A DNA stretch of 64,000 nucleotides from positions 1-64,000 of the forward strand of contig JBAJFG010000035.1 in the NCBI GenBank assembly GCA_037903475.1. The letters run 5' to 3'. The notes under the pieces are model-generated. The model was not told where the DNA came from. It did no database searches and saw only the letters and a list, made by a program, of their open reading frames with translations. This DNA is from Ancylostoma caninum. Its lineage: Eukaryota > Nematoda > Chromadorea > Rhabditida > Ancylostomatidae. Position 1 is the stretch's first letter; each line of letters begins with the position of its first letter. This document shows positions 25,670-39,900 of this stretch, in pieces. Position numbers and translations under genes: made by a program.

Positions 25670-28370
25670 CCCATCCTTTGCTCTGGATGGGCTAAGCGTC
25701 TCTCCCGTGTTTCTGGATCGTCTAGAATAGCGAATTATCCCAGTTTTGCGATAGTTTCACTTGAATTAGCTTTAAATACTGTTCCATCAGCTTATACTCA
25801 GGCCATGTGCATGTAAAGGTGCTTTAACATTGTTTTCGAAAGAAGAAAACAAATTCAAGTTCACTGTAAGTTAAGTTACTGCCCTCATTGCCTAAATAAC
25901 AATAATTACGTATTATTTCTAGTGAGTAGTGTAGAACTCATTATAGGAGTTAAGGACCCTTTATAACTGATATTTATTGTAGTGGTCTTATCACATGTCG
26001 TGTGACTAAACCAGTGAATTCCACAGATTATTGAAATCTCTGTGTAAAATGTGTATCGTCAATCCGAACGTCGTAGTTTTCTTCCACGTAATGATCACTA
26101 TAGATCCGTAGGTTTATTTTACGTCTAATTGTAGTGGTTATCATATTCGCCTCGCGCCAAACATTAATGTTACCCAGCCGATCCTTGAATTTATATCTCT
26201 GCTAATGTGTAAGATTCTTAGAATTGATACCAGTTAACATTGTATCAGATATTATTTCTGATAAGAATGGGGACAGAATATGAATCTACGGTTATGGCCA
26301 TTTCTTGGGTGGACACGGTGAGGAATAGGCAGCACTTTTCTGTTTCTTGAGATAGGTAGCATTACTTCAGCTAGGAAATTCGCGGAATATCCAGATTATT
26401 GCTGCCCTAAAGTTTTTGTTGCTTTAGATTACTTACTGGCTTTCATTTCACAAGAAATTGCAGTTGAATCAGATAATTTTCCTGTTGAAGCAAAGATGGG
26501 AAATGGGTATGTGGGAAGAGAGGAACACGATGTTGTTTGAAGATGAAACAGAGATATGTTACCTTTCTATGTACTTCATTTCCATCGTGCTGCTTAGAGC
26601 TGAGCTTGTGTATCAATTTCTACAACACATTTAACATCATGGTAAAAACACAATGGGTACAGATCCGCTTCCATCGGTCTTTATCCTGCTATCCAACACT
26701 CTGCTATCCAACAAGAGTAATCCATCCACTGTTCATTCCTTGGTGCCATCGCGAGCTAGTGATGGAGATGATGGTGGATCACTATCAAGTGGAAATAAAC
26801 TACTAAAAGTATTTTGCAGCGGAACTAGTGGATACATGCATCCGTGGGTAACTTTTATTGGATATCAGAATATCTAAACACACCAGTTTGTACATCCTTT
26901 GAAGCGCATTTATCCAATCAAATAAAATATATCTAGGTAAGGGTCCTGCTCGAAAAAGTCGATTTTTTATGGGATTTCCAGTCACCACCATCTTCTGTAT
27001 TACTTGGAAATGTGGTAGGAATAGCTGTAAAGGAAGCGATGTAGATAAGGATTTGTTTGTTAAAAATGATCCCGCACATTTGCGGTGGAAAATTTAATGC
27101 GATAAGTGATTCAGTGTTCTGGAATATTTTTTTTGTTCTAAGGGGAATTAGTTCAAGATGTTTTCTGCTTGATAGTTAGCGAACTGTTGAATCAGTGTGA
27201 GTCACTCGGCTAGGAGCATTTGAGTGTTTGGGTATTCTCTTACTCGAACGCTGGGTACTGAGATTCATCGTTTCTCTGGATTCTTCTCCTGTAGAGAATC
27301 CTGAGTCGATGAAGGCTTCTTGCTTACCCATTACAGCTATAACACTCCGTTTTGGTGAAGGGTTTCACATTCATCTCCTCCACATCACCGTACCCAGCTT
27401 CACAGCGTGGTTAAGTTAATCCTGAGTTATCAAATAAAGGTTGCAAAAAACTGCAGGGTGCTCTCCCGATTACTCTGCTGTTTTGTGGAAGACGTACGAC
27501 CGGCTTAGTCACTGCATCGATCCTGAACCTAGGCTCACCTACGTAGTGTCATGCGAAGTTGTGGTCCTATGGGACTACCTAATTTGTGTTGCGCTAGGGA
27601 AATCCTTGCTTGCAGCACATTTCTTGCAGCAATTTATTCGTAGACCTAACGTTCGCTGACATTTATGCAGTCCTCATTCAGAAATACTACTTGCTGCCAC
27701 CTTTCTACTCCCATGTTTTCCTGCATGAAGTCGTTATAGAGCTGATCTTTGTATGTGCCTAGAGAGGTGTTTCTTCCTCGTCTTTCTCCCGCGTTGCTCC
27801 CTCTTTCTATGCTCTAAAAACAAAAAGTTCCATGAATTTTTAGATAACCAAGAGGATTAAAATAAACTATGAGATAAACGAAGCCATACGCTCTCAATGA
27901 TTTCGAGTCGCTTCTGTAGAATACAAGTAAATAAAGTCAAATCCATCTAGCAAACAAGTTGCACTTTCCTGTCAAGGAATTAGATCCTACTCATGATTTC
28001 TTTTGCTTGGGATATCTTATGAAATATTGTTATGAAAATGCAGTCGTTAACATCAAGGGGTACTAAATACCCTCTACACAGTCCTTCTGTGGTCATGGCC
28101 CTTATGGAAAGATAGGTAATCCTATATCAATAGGTATGCTTACTAATGAGCACCGGATTACCCATCCTGGGTAGCAGCTTGGTATAGATGGTGTCACGAG
28201 TGGGTAAGAAGGTTAGTTGTTGCCAAGCAAAGCACAAATGTGGGTACGTTAATGCGGCTTTACCACGGGTGATTTAAATGATGCACCCGGGCCCAGGTTA
28301 CATTTCGAGAGGTTATTGGGCAAAAGACATGATTAAGGAGGAGGAGCGATGGGTAATAACCGCTACTTAC
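25670..28370. other. Region without a supported gene
   Basis: A plus-strand frame at 25340-25666 (Ser-rich, ends in TGA) and one starting MGTDPLPSVFILLSN near 26653 look mildly peptide-like but cannot be joined into a gene. A tRNA-like fragment lies at 26111-26190. About 28230-28340 is a diverged copy of the repeat at 3240-3480. Confidence 0.35.
26111..26190 (+). pseudogene. Degenerate tRNA-Val-like sequence
   Basis: GTAGTGGTTATCATATTCGC at 26131-26150 closely matches the D-arm and A-box of eukaryotic tRNA-Val (TAGTGGTTATCACATTCGCC). Downstream, CCAGCCGATCCTTG is a weak B-box-like match to GGTTCGATCC. The anticodon stem and the acceptor stem cannot pair. It is either a tRNA pseudogene or a tRNA-derived SINE fragment, not a working tRNA. 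Confidence 0.4.
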
Positions 28371-28639
28371 GCAACCTGACGTTCTAAAAAGTTGAAATTT
28401 ATCATGGTTCGCTCTGTTGCGAACTCACTTCACATCATTATATTTGAAAACAAAAAAAAAACAGAAAAAAACGCACTTATCTCGGCTACTCCTCTAGGAG
28501 CTGTTAAGACCAGCATCCCTTTCGTTTATTTCGTTGTTTTGCTCGGATATGCGTCTTATCGCTTCGAACTTTTCGGTGTCAATACTTTCATTTCACATAA
28601 ACAACACACGATCCAGAGTGTCTCATCCGGTCCCAGTGG

Positions 28640-29300
28640 AGCAGGCAGAGAATCTCAGCTGACACCACCTAGCCGCATGCACGATGTTCGACGCCTTTTG
28701 TCTGTTCAACTCCTATGTTCCAGTTGTTCACCGCGCCGGTCGACCGATGGCCCAAGCAGTCAGGCGTTCGGTGGGGGTGTTGCCGGGGGCCCCGTGGCAT
28801 TGTTGTCAATTATTCGGCTTGTTGAACGCGGGATGTCAATGTGGGAGGTGTTCTTTTGCGTTCCCACCTGCGGAACTGGACGATGACACTGGCGACGGGG
28901 GCGTGATGTCGTCGTCTTCGTCGCCAGCAACACGTCCATGTCTGTTTTCACACATTGATTTGTTCTCAACAATCTCCAGGATTCGATCGGGGTGTGCGAA
29001 AGTGCGTGAGTGTACGAGCGTGGCGGTTGGTTGATCGTGAACATGAGCAGAACACCAGTGTGCGATTCGGAAAAGTGGTGAAGATGTCGCGCGCGCGAGC
29101 GATGCGATCGCGACAAGTGTCAATGAATGATTTGATGGTGAACAATTGTTGTGTGGTGGTTGTGAAGCGATTTGTATAAAACAATGGGCATCGCATTCCG
29201 ACTATGACTGACTATTACACAACCGCGTAGCGTACTCACGCCTTGCGGCTCGTAATCGCGGCGATCTCCTCAATATTTCGATGTCGAGACTGAGATGTTG
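28640..29300 (+). other. CpG-rich island with candidate first exon
   Basis: Base composition and CpG content rise sharply against the AT-rich flanks. The best plus-strand frame starts with an ATG at 28684 and includes CCQLFGLLNAGCQCGRCSFA and ELDDDTGDGGVMSSSSS. It could end at a GTGAGT donor near 29005. The minus strand is also open in two frames here, one containing GDEDDDITPPSPVSSSSSAG. Strand and reality of the exon are undecided; it could equally be a promoter region. Confidence 0.3.
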
Positions 29301-29309
29301 CACTATTAA

Positions 29310-30960
29310 CAGCTTTTTTACCGAGCACATTCTGGTTTCCGAGTGCTTGAAAACATCCGACGACTCACAGCGATAAGTTTCTTTTGCCGGCTCCTCACAC
29401 CAGCCTCGTTACAACTCGCCTCAACGTCTTATCAACTGGTTCTGAGGCACATTGTGGTGTGACAAAACTGCCAACATGAATGCGTCTGTTTTCTGAATAA
29501 TAGCTTCGACAAAATGTTGCATGTGTTCTTGCATTGTATGTCGGTGCCACACGCCTCTCTCTAGGAAGTTTCCCTTATCTGGAAGTGAGCTCATTCTGAC
29601 TTAAACTTGCATAACTTCTTTCCAAAGTTCTCTGAAGAATCACTTTTCCATAGTTCCTCCTAAGCGGGTCCTTTTTTTCGTAAGAGTTAAGGTTTTTTTT
29701 GTGAAACGTATAATGGCTAGAGTTATACTAGAACTGAACTCAGCCCTTAAGTCATCATTCTTTTTGTTTCTCATTATTTGTACTGGATGTTCGACTATGT
29801 GTGTCAAACATGTAATTGAATAGATACATGGACAAATAACTGAAGAGCTCCAGCTACGTAGTTTTTTTTTTGAGTTAGGTGAGAGCTCCCTGCCAGCTCT
29901 TCCTTACTTTCCTACAGGGATGTTGAGCTCTCCATTCTCTAGACATTCCGATTTTCGACTTGAATTACATTATTCTATTGTATGTTTAGAATAGTCATGG
30001 GCGTGTATCGTGAACTGACGCAGTTTCATTTTTTTTTCTGCCATCCTTTCAGTTCTTTTTGGGCGTTTATTTGACTGTTTTCCGCTCTGTGTTTCGTGTC
30101 GTCTACAGCGCTCCATTCTACTGGTGTACAATAAATAAATAAATAAATGCTTCCAACGCACTAGTTTTAAATAGCTTTCAAGGCTATTTTTAGTATTTTT
30201 TAACATGTTTCATAGCCAAAAACATATTTTATTTTATTTTATTCCATACACCAAAGTAGATATGCCTTAAAACCACTGATACTAAAGTGAGTGATACAAC
30301 AGCGATAGTATGTAAAAAAAAGTTGAAACAAAAGGACACCTCGGCCCAACTATTAATGCTCACATACGTATGTGCTTTTATTCTGCAGCAGATTTGTGGA
30401 CGGCAACTATAGGAATCTTTTTCTACCTCCTTACGTTCGTCCATCTGAAGTGTTGTTATCTCTGTTGTTTTAGCTTTTTATTTCCGCTTAGATACAATTT
30501 TGTTCCTCTTCGCAAAACGTCAGGCTCAAATTTGTGATTTTTACGAGTTCTGCCCTATTTTTTTTATCATTGTCTCTTTTCTCCATCAGAACTTCACCTA
30601 CCCTTCACCTTTTCAAAAACAACTCTTCCTTGCCTATACCGTGAATCTACAGGAATGGCATACACAACCAATTTCTCCTCCTGTGGATACTAAGAAACAT
30701 TATCATATGGTTTCCGAAGAATCCATGTTTGCTGCATGTGAATATCGTGAGAGAATATCGTACAGCTTCTCATTGTCATATTGGTGTTACCCAAATTTCT
30801 CGGAATCTTTCTGTTTCCATGGCTCAACCGTCTCACATGAGTATTCCTTGGCTCTAAATTCCTTGGATCTGCTGGGGTTCTTTGAATTCCTTCCTTTTTC
30901 GGTTCTGGTCGCTTAATCGTCTATGAACACGTAGTTAGTGTTCGTATTCACGTTCCTATA
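29310..30960. other. Intergenic DNA upstream of the ENPP-like gene
   Basis: AT-rich, with an open frame of 138 codons at 30500-30916 (+) that has no recognisable motif and mixed composition. I treat it as a chance or relic frame. The promoter of the ENPP-like gene should lie in this stretch. Confidence 0.4.
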
Positions 30961-30970
30961 TGCTTCCAGG
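30961..30970 (+). promoter_or_regulatory. Candidate spliced-leader acceptor of the ENPP-like gene
   Basis: TGCTTCCAG ends at 30969, one base before the ATG at 30971. No upstream coding exon fits, so this is probably a trans-splice acceptor. Confidence 0.5.
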
Positions 30971-33900
30971 ATGCTCACCCCCCTCAGCCTCCTCTTACTG
31001 TTCGGGGTCAGCGTTGCGAAAAGTCCAATCGGTCAAAATGTGATCGTTCTACTGATTGACGGTTATGGTGCGAGTCTCCTTAACGAATCGAAACCGGAAA
31101 CAAAATTTGGCAAGTTTCCAAATTTTAGCTGAACTTAATTCTCAAATCCAGAACTCTTCCTAGTCACTCAACAATTTCACATCATCTTTTATGACACCCA
31201 CTGTCCACGAGAACTTGATTTGCAACTTTTTTCCACTGGATAACCACTAAAAATAGTATCTGCACCGTAATTTATTGACTTTTTCTCAGAATGTTTGCTT
31301 AGGTCGTGATCCTACAGGTATGCAACACCTGATTGCACATGGAGTACAGGCCGAATACCTCAAATCGGCTTTTCCAACGCAAAGCTGGCCCAACTGGTTG
31401 AATCTGGCCACAGGTAACTTTTCTTCTATTTCTCCATTTATCTCATTGCGATTCTATGCTTCTTATATCTTCTATTCTGTTGTAGTTTTATCCAGAACTT
31501 CTCCAAGCTTCTTTCTGTCCTGGGCTTTTTCATAACTTCAAAATCAGATGTCTCGAAATTTCATTCTAGATCTCACAACCGAAATAAGCGACGCTGTCTA
31601 TCCAGAATTTTAATCTAGAACAGCTGGGTTTGGTTGTCCATGTGTTTCCTGTGTATTTCATAATTTGGTCACGTTACTTCCGAGAACTGGTTCGATTACC
31701 GTTTTCTTTTCTTCAACATAGAGAAACTGCGATTATAGAGTGATTAGGCATTTGGCAAGTTGCCAACCCGCTTTTCTTGACTTTTTTTCATGAGATGATT
31801 GAAACGGCAGGATGGTGACGGTACTTCCGGCCGATTTCCTGAAATTTTTATAAAATACAATGAGTTAGGCATAGGCCGTAATAGGCAGCGTTATGGATAT
31901 TTCAGTTTACCGACATCATCCTGAGACATTGTCACATTATTCGTGAGCTGATCTGTCATCGAAGTGTCTCCTCTCGCATTAGAGTGCAATGCGTAGCTAC
32001 ATCCTACCTTCCAGAATTCTTGGATGGATATCCTGTGCTCTGAAGCAGTTAGCGTTGTTTTAGGAGACAAGATGAAAAGTTCAGTCCGGTGAGCATCCAG
32101 CATTGTCGTAATTCCTGAGCGTAATTGGTCTAAATGGGTCCATTTCACCCTAGCTCAAAATTAGCGCTGGTATTTGGTGACTAGTGAAAGTTCAAACCAC
32201 ATTTTATACTACTCCCCAAAAATCACGATAAGAAGATCTGCTTACTGTACTAAACTTTTTGTTTTGTTTTTAAGCGCATTGGCTTGTTGCCATTATATTT
32301 ACTAATTGGCTCAACTACACTTACATACTGGTTGTGGTGGCATCACTGTAAAATTGTGATTTTACGGAGGCAATCGACTTTATGGAATGTTTGTGACAGG
32401 ATTTGAAAGTGTTGTTTGAGCCTCCGATGCCGAAGTGGAACGGCGAGGACCAGTTGACTGAGAGTTAGGTGGACAGACACATTGGTTGATTGCACATTGT
32501 TTACTCGCATCATAGAATTCACAAGTAATCCCACTATCAAGTTTATTTGTACAATATACTGGTATTTCCGGGGTTTTCTTGCTACATGTGGGGATTGGAA
32601 AGAAAAAAAAAGGACAGGGTCTTACCCATTTCCAAATGCATACGTACTCGCATACCAGAATATATTCTACATCGATTTACTTTAGTTGCCCTGATGTTCG
32701 AGGGTGTGAAGGGTTGTGCTAGGAAAGGCTGCGTGCTCGAGATCTGCGATTGGCCTGTTGGAGTTGACGAATCGCAAAGCTCCGCAGCACCGCCCTTTTC
32801 GGCACATCATTCTACACCCGTATTTCGTGTTATTACTCATTCAAAAGTTGATCGATTTGAAAAATTGTGATTATTCAGAAATCCAATGAATCCGTCGTCT
32901 CTAATCTGCTCCTTTAGTAATTTCGAAACACTCCAGGTCTGTATGGAGTATTTTCGGATTTTCCATTGAATAATTTCACTGGGAAACTCCCCCACAAGGT
33001 TTTTTTTTCACCAGTAAAATCACAGAAATTTAACTACTGAGTTTGCCTACATATTGCATCCTTCAATCCACAAAATGCCCTGGGTAATGTCTTTTGTGAT
33101 TTCTTTAGAATTGTGGAAAAAATCACGGAGAAAATTGAAATTGGAAGGAACATAAGTTGCCGTCAGAGGGCGATCGAAAAACCTTTGTATTCTGTGAAGA
33201 TTCGCGTCTCCTGTGCAGTTTTCCTTACACCCACTGAATCCAGAAATAGTCCAGGAAAGTGACAGCTAAGGTAAAAGCCTGACTATTCACTCTCTTGTTT
33301 AACATTGACCTTCTTGTCCATCTCATATGCGCTCTCAGTGACCGCTGAAATGTCTAGTATCGCGTCTTTTCGTGCACCTTTATAAAACATTACCCCGAAA
33401 GGAATTATTGGACGGAGAAGTGGGATCTGACATTGGTTTCCTTTTTCCTCTCATTCCGCTCTTCTTTTTCTGCGATTTTATACATTTTCAAGAGGCGAAC
33501 CGTGAAAGAACCAACGACCAGCACTGGCAACTTCGCACTTTTTTGTCGTTGTCGCGCTTTGGAACACGTTTGTTGCATGATGTGCAAAAACGAGTGAATG
33601 ATTGTGGCTGCGCATGTTCTCATTATGAAAAAAAAAACTTTGCCACCTTCAAGGGCCATGACTCAGAGTTACTTTCAACTCTCATGCTACACCTGAATCA
33701 TACTGCAGTACACTCTTAGAACATCTGCGTAATCATATGCAGAAATAACGAGGACGGCTGCATTTCTTAACGAGAGTTTTCTATTACAGTATAAAAGATT
33801 TATGAGATTTTTTTCATTATATGTTGGAAGCAGATCAATTATCCTGGATAGATTTAGCTGCCTAGCAAAGTTTACACCTGTATAATTAATGTTGAGGGGG

Positions 33901-36900
33901 GTAGATTTAAATGCTGGAACAATTTTATTCGCTTAGCAATCAATCCTAGACTTTATTCTTGTAAGAAATGTGAGTTCTGGGGTTCACCTATCTGTTATTA
34001 GGGGGGTCTATCCATTGTCGTGGGGAAGTCCATACAGATGCACCCCATGTTTGAACATGACCTGCTATAGAAAATAATAAATATCCATTTCGCCTCGTCC
34101 AATTGCCACGAAATCCCAAGCATGTAATGAGTCCACGGAGCTGGAACCACTCTTGTCCCTATGGAGGAAAGCATTCAGGGAAGGCTTCCCCACGTCCTGA
34201 GAAAATGAGGGCTATTGAATCCTAAGAACACATCCAAACTTCCGAATTTTAGCTAATCCTTTTCTTGGATAAAATCTCCTTCAGAAAAGGAACCCTGAGA
34301 GGGGGTAATATGGCACTCAGTTGGTTGGAAGGCCAAAACTAGAAACTCTGATATTATAAAAATTCAATCTGCCTTAACAGAAAAATGGATTGCTTTCTCT
34401 ATTCGAAAGGAAAAGTCATTACAAAGCCATTCTTGTTGTATATTTTCTCTTACCCCTGTTCTCATAAACGCCATAGAAATCGCGCTGAATAGGTAATACG
34501 TATTTCAAGTAAGATGGAAAAGAAAAGTAAAGGAATGAGAAAATTCAAATGGAACTCTAACGATGGACTTGCTCTCTCTCTCTTTCTCTCTCGCTCTTTG
34601 TATTCTTTTTTTTTTAACTCCCAGGTCTACCCTTTCACTTCGAAATAAATTCGGCGTCTTATTCGCTCATTTGCCTTCACTTTTATCCTTCGTGTGACCG
34701 CACCATGCTAGTTTGTTACAGTTTCTCCGCCTAATATAGCTTGCACACCATGATTGTACCAATAAATAAACAAATAAATGAATAAAATTTCTGTCTGTAG
34801 CATAAGCTGCATTGTGCAGGGATACCGTACCCCATTTGTACAAAACATGATGAAGCACTTTTCTGATTTTTTTAATGAAATGAGCCTGTCGAAAGAATCC
34901 ATGACAAGCAGCGCTTCAGATGAAACGTCTCAGAGAAAGGAATGTTGGCGTTCTTCTGAAGTGACTGTGATTCACATTCTAGCGTGAATAGTAGCAGAAT
35001 CGTTTCCTATTGAAGAAGATGAGCAATTTCCGTTCGAATCCCAGTGCTTGCAGTAAGATGGCTTGCCATAACTGAGATGAAAAGGAGGAACTAATAAAGA
35101 AAAACAGAAAAGTTTTTCTCAACTGGTTTCTTCTTCTGCCAAAAGCCACTCTTCCTTAGAGGCAGTACTCACTTAAATTTACTCTGCTGTAGTAGGTCGT
35201 TTACTCTGTAATCGTTCGCTGGAAAATCGTAAAGAAAAAGTAGAACAGAGAATCTCCACTTGCCTGCGTAGATATTGCAGTGAACGCCGATCGCAGTGTG
35301 GGCTTTGTTGTGTCCGTTTGCGTCAGCTTACGCAATCTCGGTTACTTCCACATGCGCCCCGTTTTCATGGATTTCTTACACATTTCGCCTTACTTCTCCA
35401 TGAGATTGAGTTCTATGCCTTCTAAAGCTCCGCAGTATGGCAAAATTTCCGGAATGAAAATTCCTATGGGAGCTGCCTTCAAGTTCATCACTCTCAGGAA
35501 GCATTTTCTAGCACAAACATACTTTGTAAAGTAAGAAAAAAGTAAACGTAGTATGTGCTACTTGACTCTACTTCTTTCTTACTCGTTGCATATGGTGTAC
35601 ATATGGTAGAATGGCATAAAATGTAATGTGGCACTGCACTTACTCGAGATTATGATTTATTCGTGATGCTTCAGAAAAAGTCTAGGGGTAGAACGACGGC
35701 ATGAGGAGAAGTTTTTACTTGAATGACGTTAACAACACGAAAACCCTCAAAGTAATAAAAATATTGTTTTTATAGGACATGCATATTCAACTATATTCGA
35801 GAAAGACTACTTCCTTCTTATATCTATTTGCAGGTCTCTACACCGAGAATCATGGAATGACCGCCGACTATATGTGGGATAAAGAGACCAAACTCAGCTT
35901 TGAACGAGGGAAAGGTATTGTTTTGAGGAGCATCTCATTTACAAGTAGTCTTCACTAGTTTTGTGTTACTTTTTGTCGAATATCAAGCGTTTGCTTCACT
36001 GCTATTATTCTATTCTTTGTTGACTACTATGCGCTGATATCATAGCATTTTTACGTTTTTCTTTTGTGAAGGATACCTTGCGAGATTTGTTCTCTACAAT
36101 GAAAATGGTGTAAGAATTTTGAAATCAGACAATTCAACGTTTTTTTTTAACCATGCAGGGCATATTTCGTATCAACGAAGAACGTCCAAATCAGAAATAT
36201 GTAGCTGTGGATATATTTCAAACCTAGTACAACGTAAAACGGGAAGCGAAAAAGCGAAAATGCTCACAAAATCGGTCTGAGTTCTTCATTATCGCTCTTT
36301 TCCCGTTGTTCGCTGAGGATTGCTGGAGATGATTCCAGAAAAATCCTCCTTCTTCAAGTTCAGTATATATGTAGATGCTCAACGCCAACACCTCACTTTG
36401 TAGAACAATACCTATGTAATTGTTTTACCCGTCTTTTAGAAAAACCATCGTCTTCTCATGGCTGGCCAGGCTACAAATTCCAAGCAGATTTCGGTTATCC
36501 CCGTCGTATTTTCCTACAAAAATAAAGGACATTTTTTTCCAAATTACAATTGCCCTCTGTTAGTCTTTCACTAAAATAGGTCAGAATCTACGTAATCGCC
36601 ACAGGCATTATGCTGGAATCCAAGTTTTTCCGGCGATGTCTGGAGTGTCCCAGTATTCTCCGGGACGGAATCTTCGTGTTTTCCGATGTTTTGTGCAAGA
36701 AAATTGCCTGGAGATTTCCCCAAGTGTGCACTGCCTCTGCTCAACTTTCCCCACCTCAGTACACAACACCAAATAATTTTGTACTCCTTGAAATTTTAGG
36801 AGTAAACGATACTGAGGACATTTGGTGGGAAAAACTTCCAGCTCCATTGTGGTATACGGCGGGAAAATCAGGAGTAGACGTACATTGCTACTGGTTCGCT

Positions 36901-39900
36901 CATTGCCACGTAAGTGCACACCTTCCACTTAAGAAATCGTGTATTTCCTTGCCAAATGATGAAAGTAGTTTGTTCCTAGTGACATCACAGGATGAATTTC
37001 TGGATGAATTCTCATCCTCACTTGTTCCTCGCTTCGAAATGAAGCTTTCATGGAGAAACACCGTTCCTAGAGCTATTTATTAGTCAGTGAGGAACATTTG
37101 TGTTTATTACACCGCTTCCGCTATATGATACCCGAACATGCATGCATCATGTATCGCATGTATCTTTGAAATTCAACACCTGTTAAACAGAAATTTCTCT
37201 GGATTTTCCGAATGGGTATCCGGCATTACGAACAAGTGATTCATTTAGCGGGCGCACATTGATATGGTCGTGAAAGTTCCTCCGAAACGGTGGACTGATC
37301 TTGCTATTCCCGATCAGACGGATCGACTTTCAGAGGTCTTCCCGGAGATCGTTAATAGGATCCTGAAATATCAGGCATACAAACAGCAGGTGCGACTTAC
37401 TGGTTTTCTCAAAGAAGTTGGAGGAACAGCTGCTGTGCTTTTTCGGTTCAGAGTTTAGAAAGAAAGAGCAACTCTCTGAAAAACATTATGGATAATAAGC
37501 GGTACTTAGTATAATCATCCTTTCTGAAGCAAAGTAAAACAAGTTGAGTGATAGAAAATTTTAAGTGGTTGTTCTTAATGAGAGAGTAAAGTAAGTTGAG
37601 CTGTTCAAAAAGGCCCTAGAAGTTCAGAATAAACGAAGATTTCCTAAGTGTCCCCAGTTTTTGAGGGATTTCGAATCCTAGAAGCCGTAGCCTCAAATCT
37701 CCGTTACCAGTATTGCATTCAGATGTTCCTTCTGCGTTACGCTGGCGTTGATAATGCCCTACGGCAATTTGGAGCCGGCTCAGATGAAGCTGATCAAGCC
37801 ATGGCTAGGATTGACCTGTATATCCATGAACTGCAAGTATGTTTCTTCCTACTGACCTCTTCAGCAGCTAATTGTGCACATTAGCACATTTCCATCTGTT
37901 TTCTGGAAGATTCCAGAACCTTGAGATTGACTCTTGGGAATCCCCTGTATGTAAATGGCTACCGTATAGCAAGATGCTTCCAGCAAAAACTCGAAGAGCA
38001 CGATTTGTTCACGTCAACAAATTTGGTGGTGCTTTCCGATCATGGATTAGCGCAGATTGAAGAGGAGGAGCAGTTCTACTTGGAAGAGTGCCTTTCTGAC
38101 TACTCTAAGGTAAAATGATGAACTCTCTGGGCCTCCTCATAACCTTGGAATATGCCGTTCGCTTTTACTACGTGCATTTTCGCGTTATTTTGAGCCATAT
38201 CGATGTTTTTAGGTGAAGTATCAGTGGAAGCAGTGTAAAGCAGTAAACCTGTTCATACTCTCAGAAGTTTATTTCAGGTCGTTAAGGTCGTAAACCTCCA
38301 CTCCATGCTTATGGTGTTCACTGAACCCGAGGATGAAGGACATGTAGGTTTTACAGCTGTTTGTTCATCCTGGTATTGGCTGGTCCAGAAAGTGTAGCTG
38401 AAGTAGGTAGAAGTTATTGAAGTATTATTAGGACTTATTCTGTAACAAAATCATCGCAAGTTGATCTGTACAGAGAAAAAAGTAATATTTAACGCAAAAC
38501 AAGCAGCGCTGATGGGAAGTCAAGGAATCTTGAACTCATCCATTAATCTCGAACTCTTACTTTTGTAATTCTGATCTTTACCAGAAAGAAGGCTAGACCA
38601 AATGCGCCTAGGTACTCATCAAGTCATTTAAGCGCATATTCAATAGCTGAGGCAGATTGATACACATTTGGATTTCTGTTTACCGAGAGACTCCTCACAG
38701 CATGCAAGGAGAAACATCTTAACAATTACTGCAATTTTAAATCCACTGGAGGTGTTTAACTTCAGAGGAGACCATTAGCGCTACCGTAGAGAATCTTTGA
38801 AGTGTTCCGATAAGCAAGTAAAAGGCATGTCGTAGAGGTTTGCTATCCCAATCCTTTAGCTCCTTCACTTTCATCACTGCGCTATGTATGGATCCCTTAT
38901 CATAGAGTCCAAGCTACTTCACGATAGTGTTGACTTTTAAAAACTTTGGATTGACTACTACATTATCATTGTCATTATCAAAAACATTAGAGGGATAAAG
39001 AAGAAGTTAATTCTACTGTTCAAATCCTAAAATCTATTCTTAAAAAAAGTTCAACAAATTGCTATTCTTCGTAACTCCGCCTGATCCGAGTAAAACCCAG
39101 GATTGTTTTCGAATATTATTCCAATTCTCTGCTAGCATCTAGACACTATTTATCCTCCTTGAATACTTTTCATGGAGCTAACACCTGATATCCGTTGTAT
39201 TTACACTTATATCTTTTGTTTCAAAAGGTAATATACGTACCTGTTACGTGAGTGAGAAAATGAGCACATTTCTTGCACCATTTCTGAGCAGTTATTGCCT
39301 CAAATTCCTTACATCTTGAAATTTTGATGTGATCAGAAAACTCGCTCACAAGCATACTTTGATAATGGATGAACTTCACATACATTTGATTCTAAATACT
39401 ATTTTGCTTATTTTTTCCCATGTTTATTTCCGGGACAGGTTTATAGACATATTCCATGAGGTACATATATTTATGTGTATACATATGTCCTATTACTTAA
39501 TTCCCACTCTTATCCGTAGATTAATGCATATAAATTATAGGTTCACTTCGAACTCCGAGTCTGTGACCAGTGGGCTCCAATGGGCGATTACGACGACGCT
39601 GACACCTTGTTAGTGAAGGCGTATAAGGTATAATTCTTCAATGGGCATTCGTTCTCTCTATGATGCACGATATATCCACCCAAAAAATTTTAATTCTACA
39701 AGTTTCAGCTATCGGATAATCCTGAAAAATTGCAAAAATTGCATTGGGCTGGATCGAGGTTCATGAGCGGCGTCGTTCTGCTTACGAAACCAGGAACCAG
39801 TATAATTACGGTGAATTTTCCATTCCCGGATGAAATTAGGGCAAATAAATAATGTCCAGCGGAAATACAGACCAGTAGACATAAATTTCAAACAGGTGCA

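Noticed and set aside
33600..33720. FKGHDSELLSTLM resembling a histidine-phosphatase motif
   Set aside because: No other phosphatase motif, no splice support, and it lies in an intron of the ENPP-like gene.
36610..37083. 157-codon plus-strand frame as a separate gene
   Set aside because: Only 36800-36909 fits the ENPP-like protein, with acceptor and donor at those points; the rest is intron.
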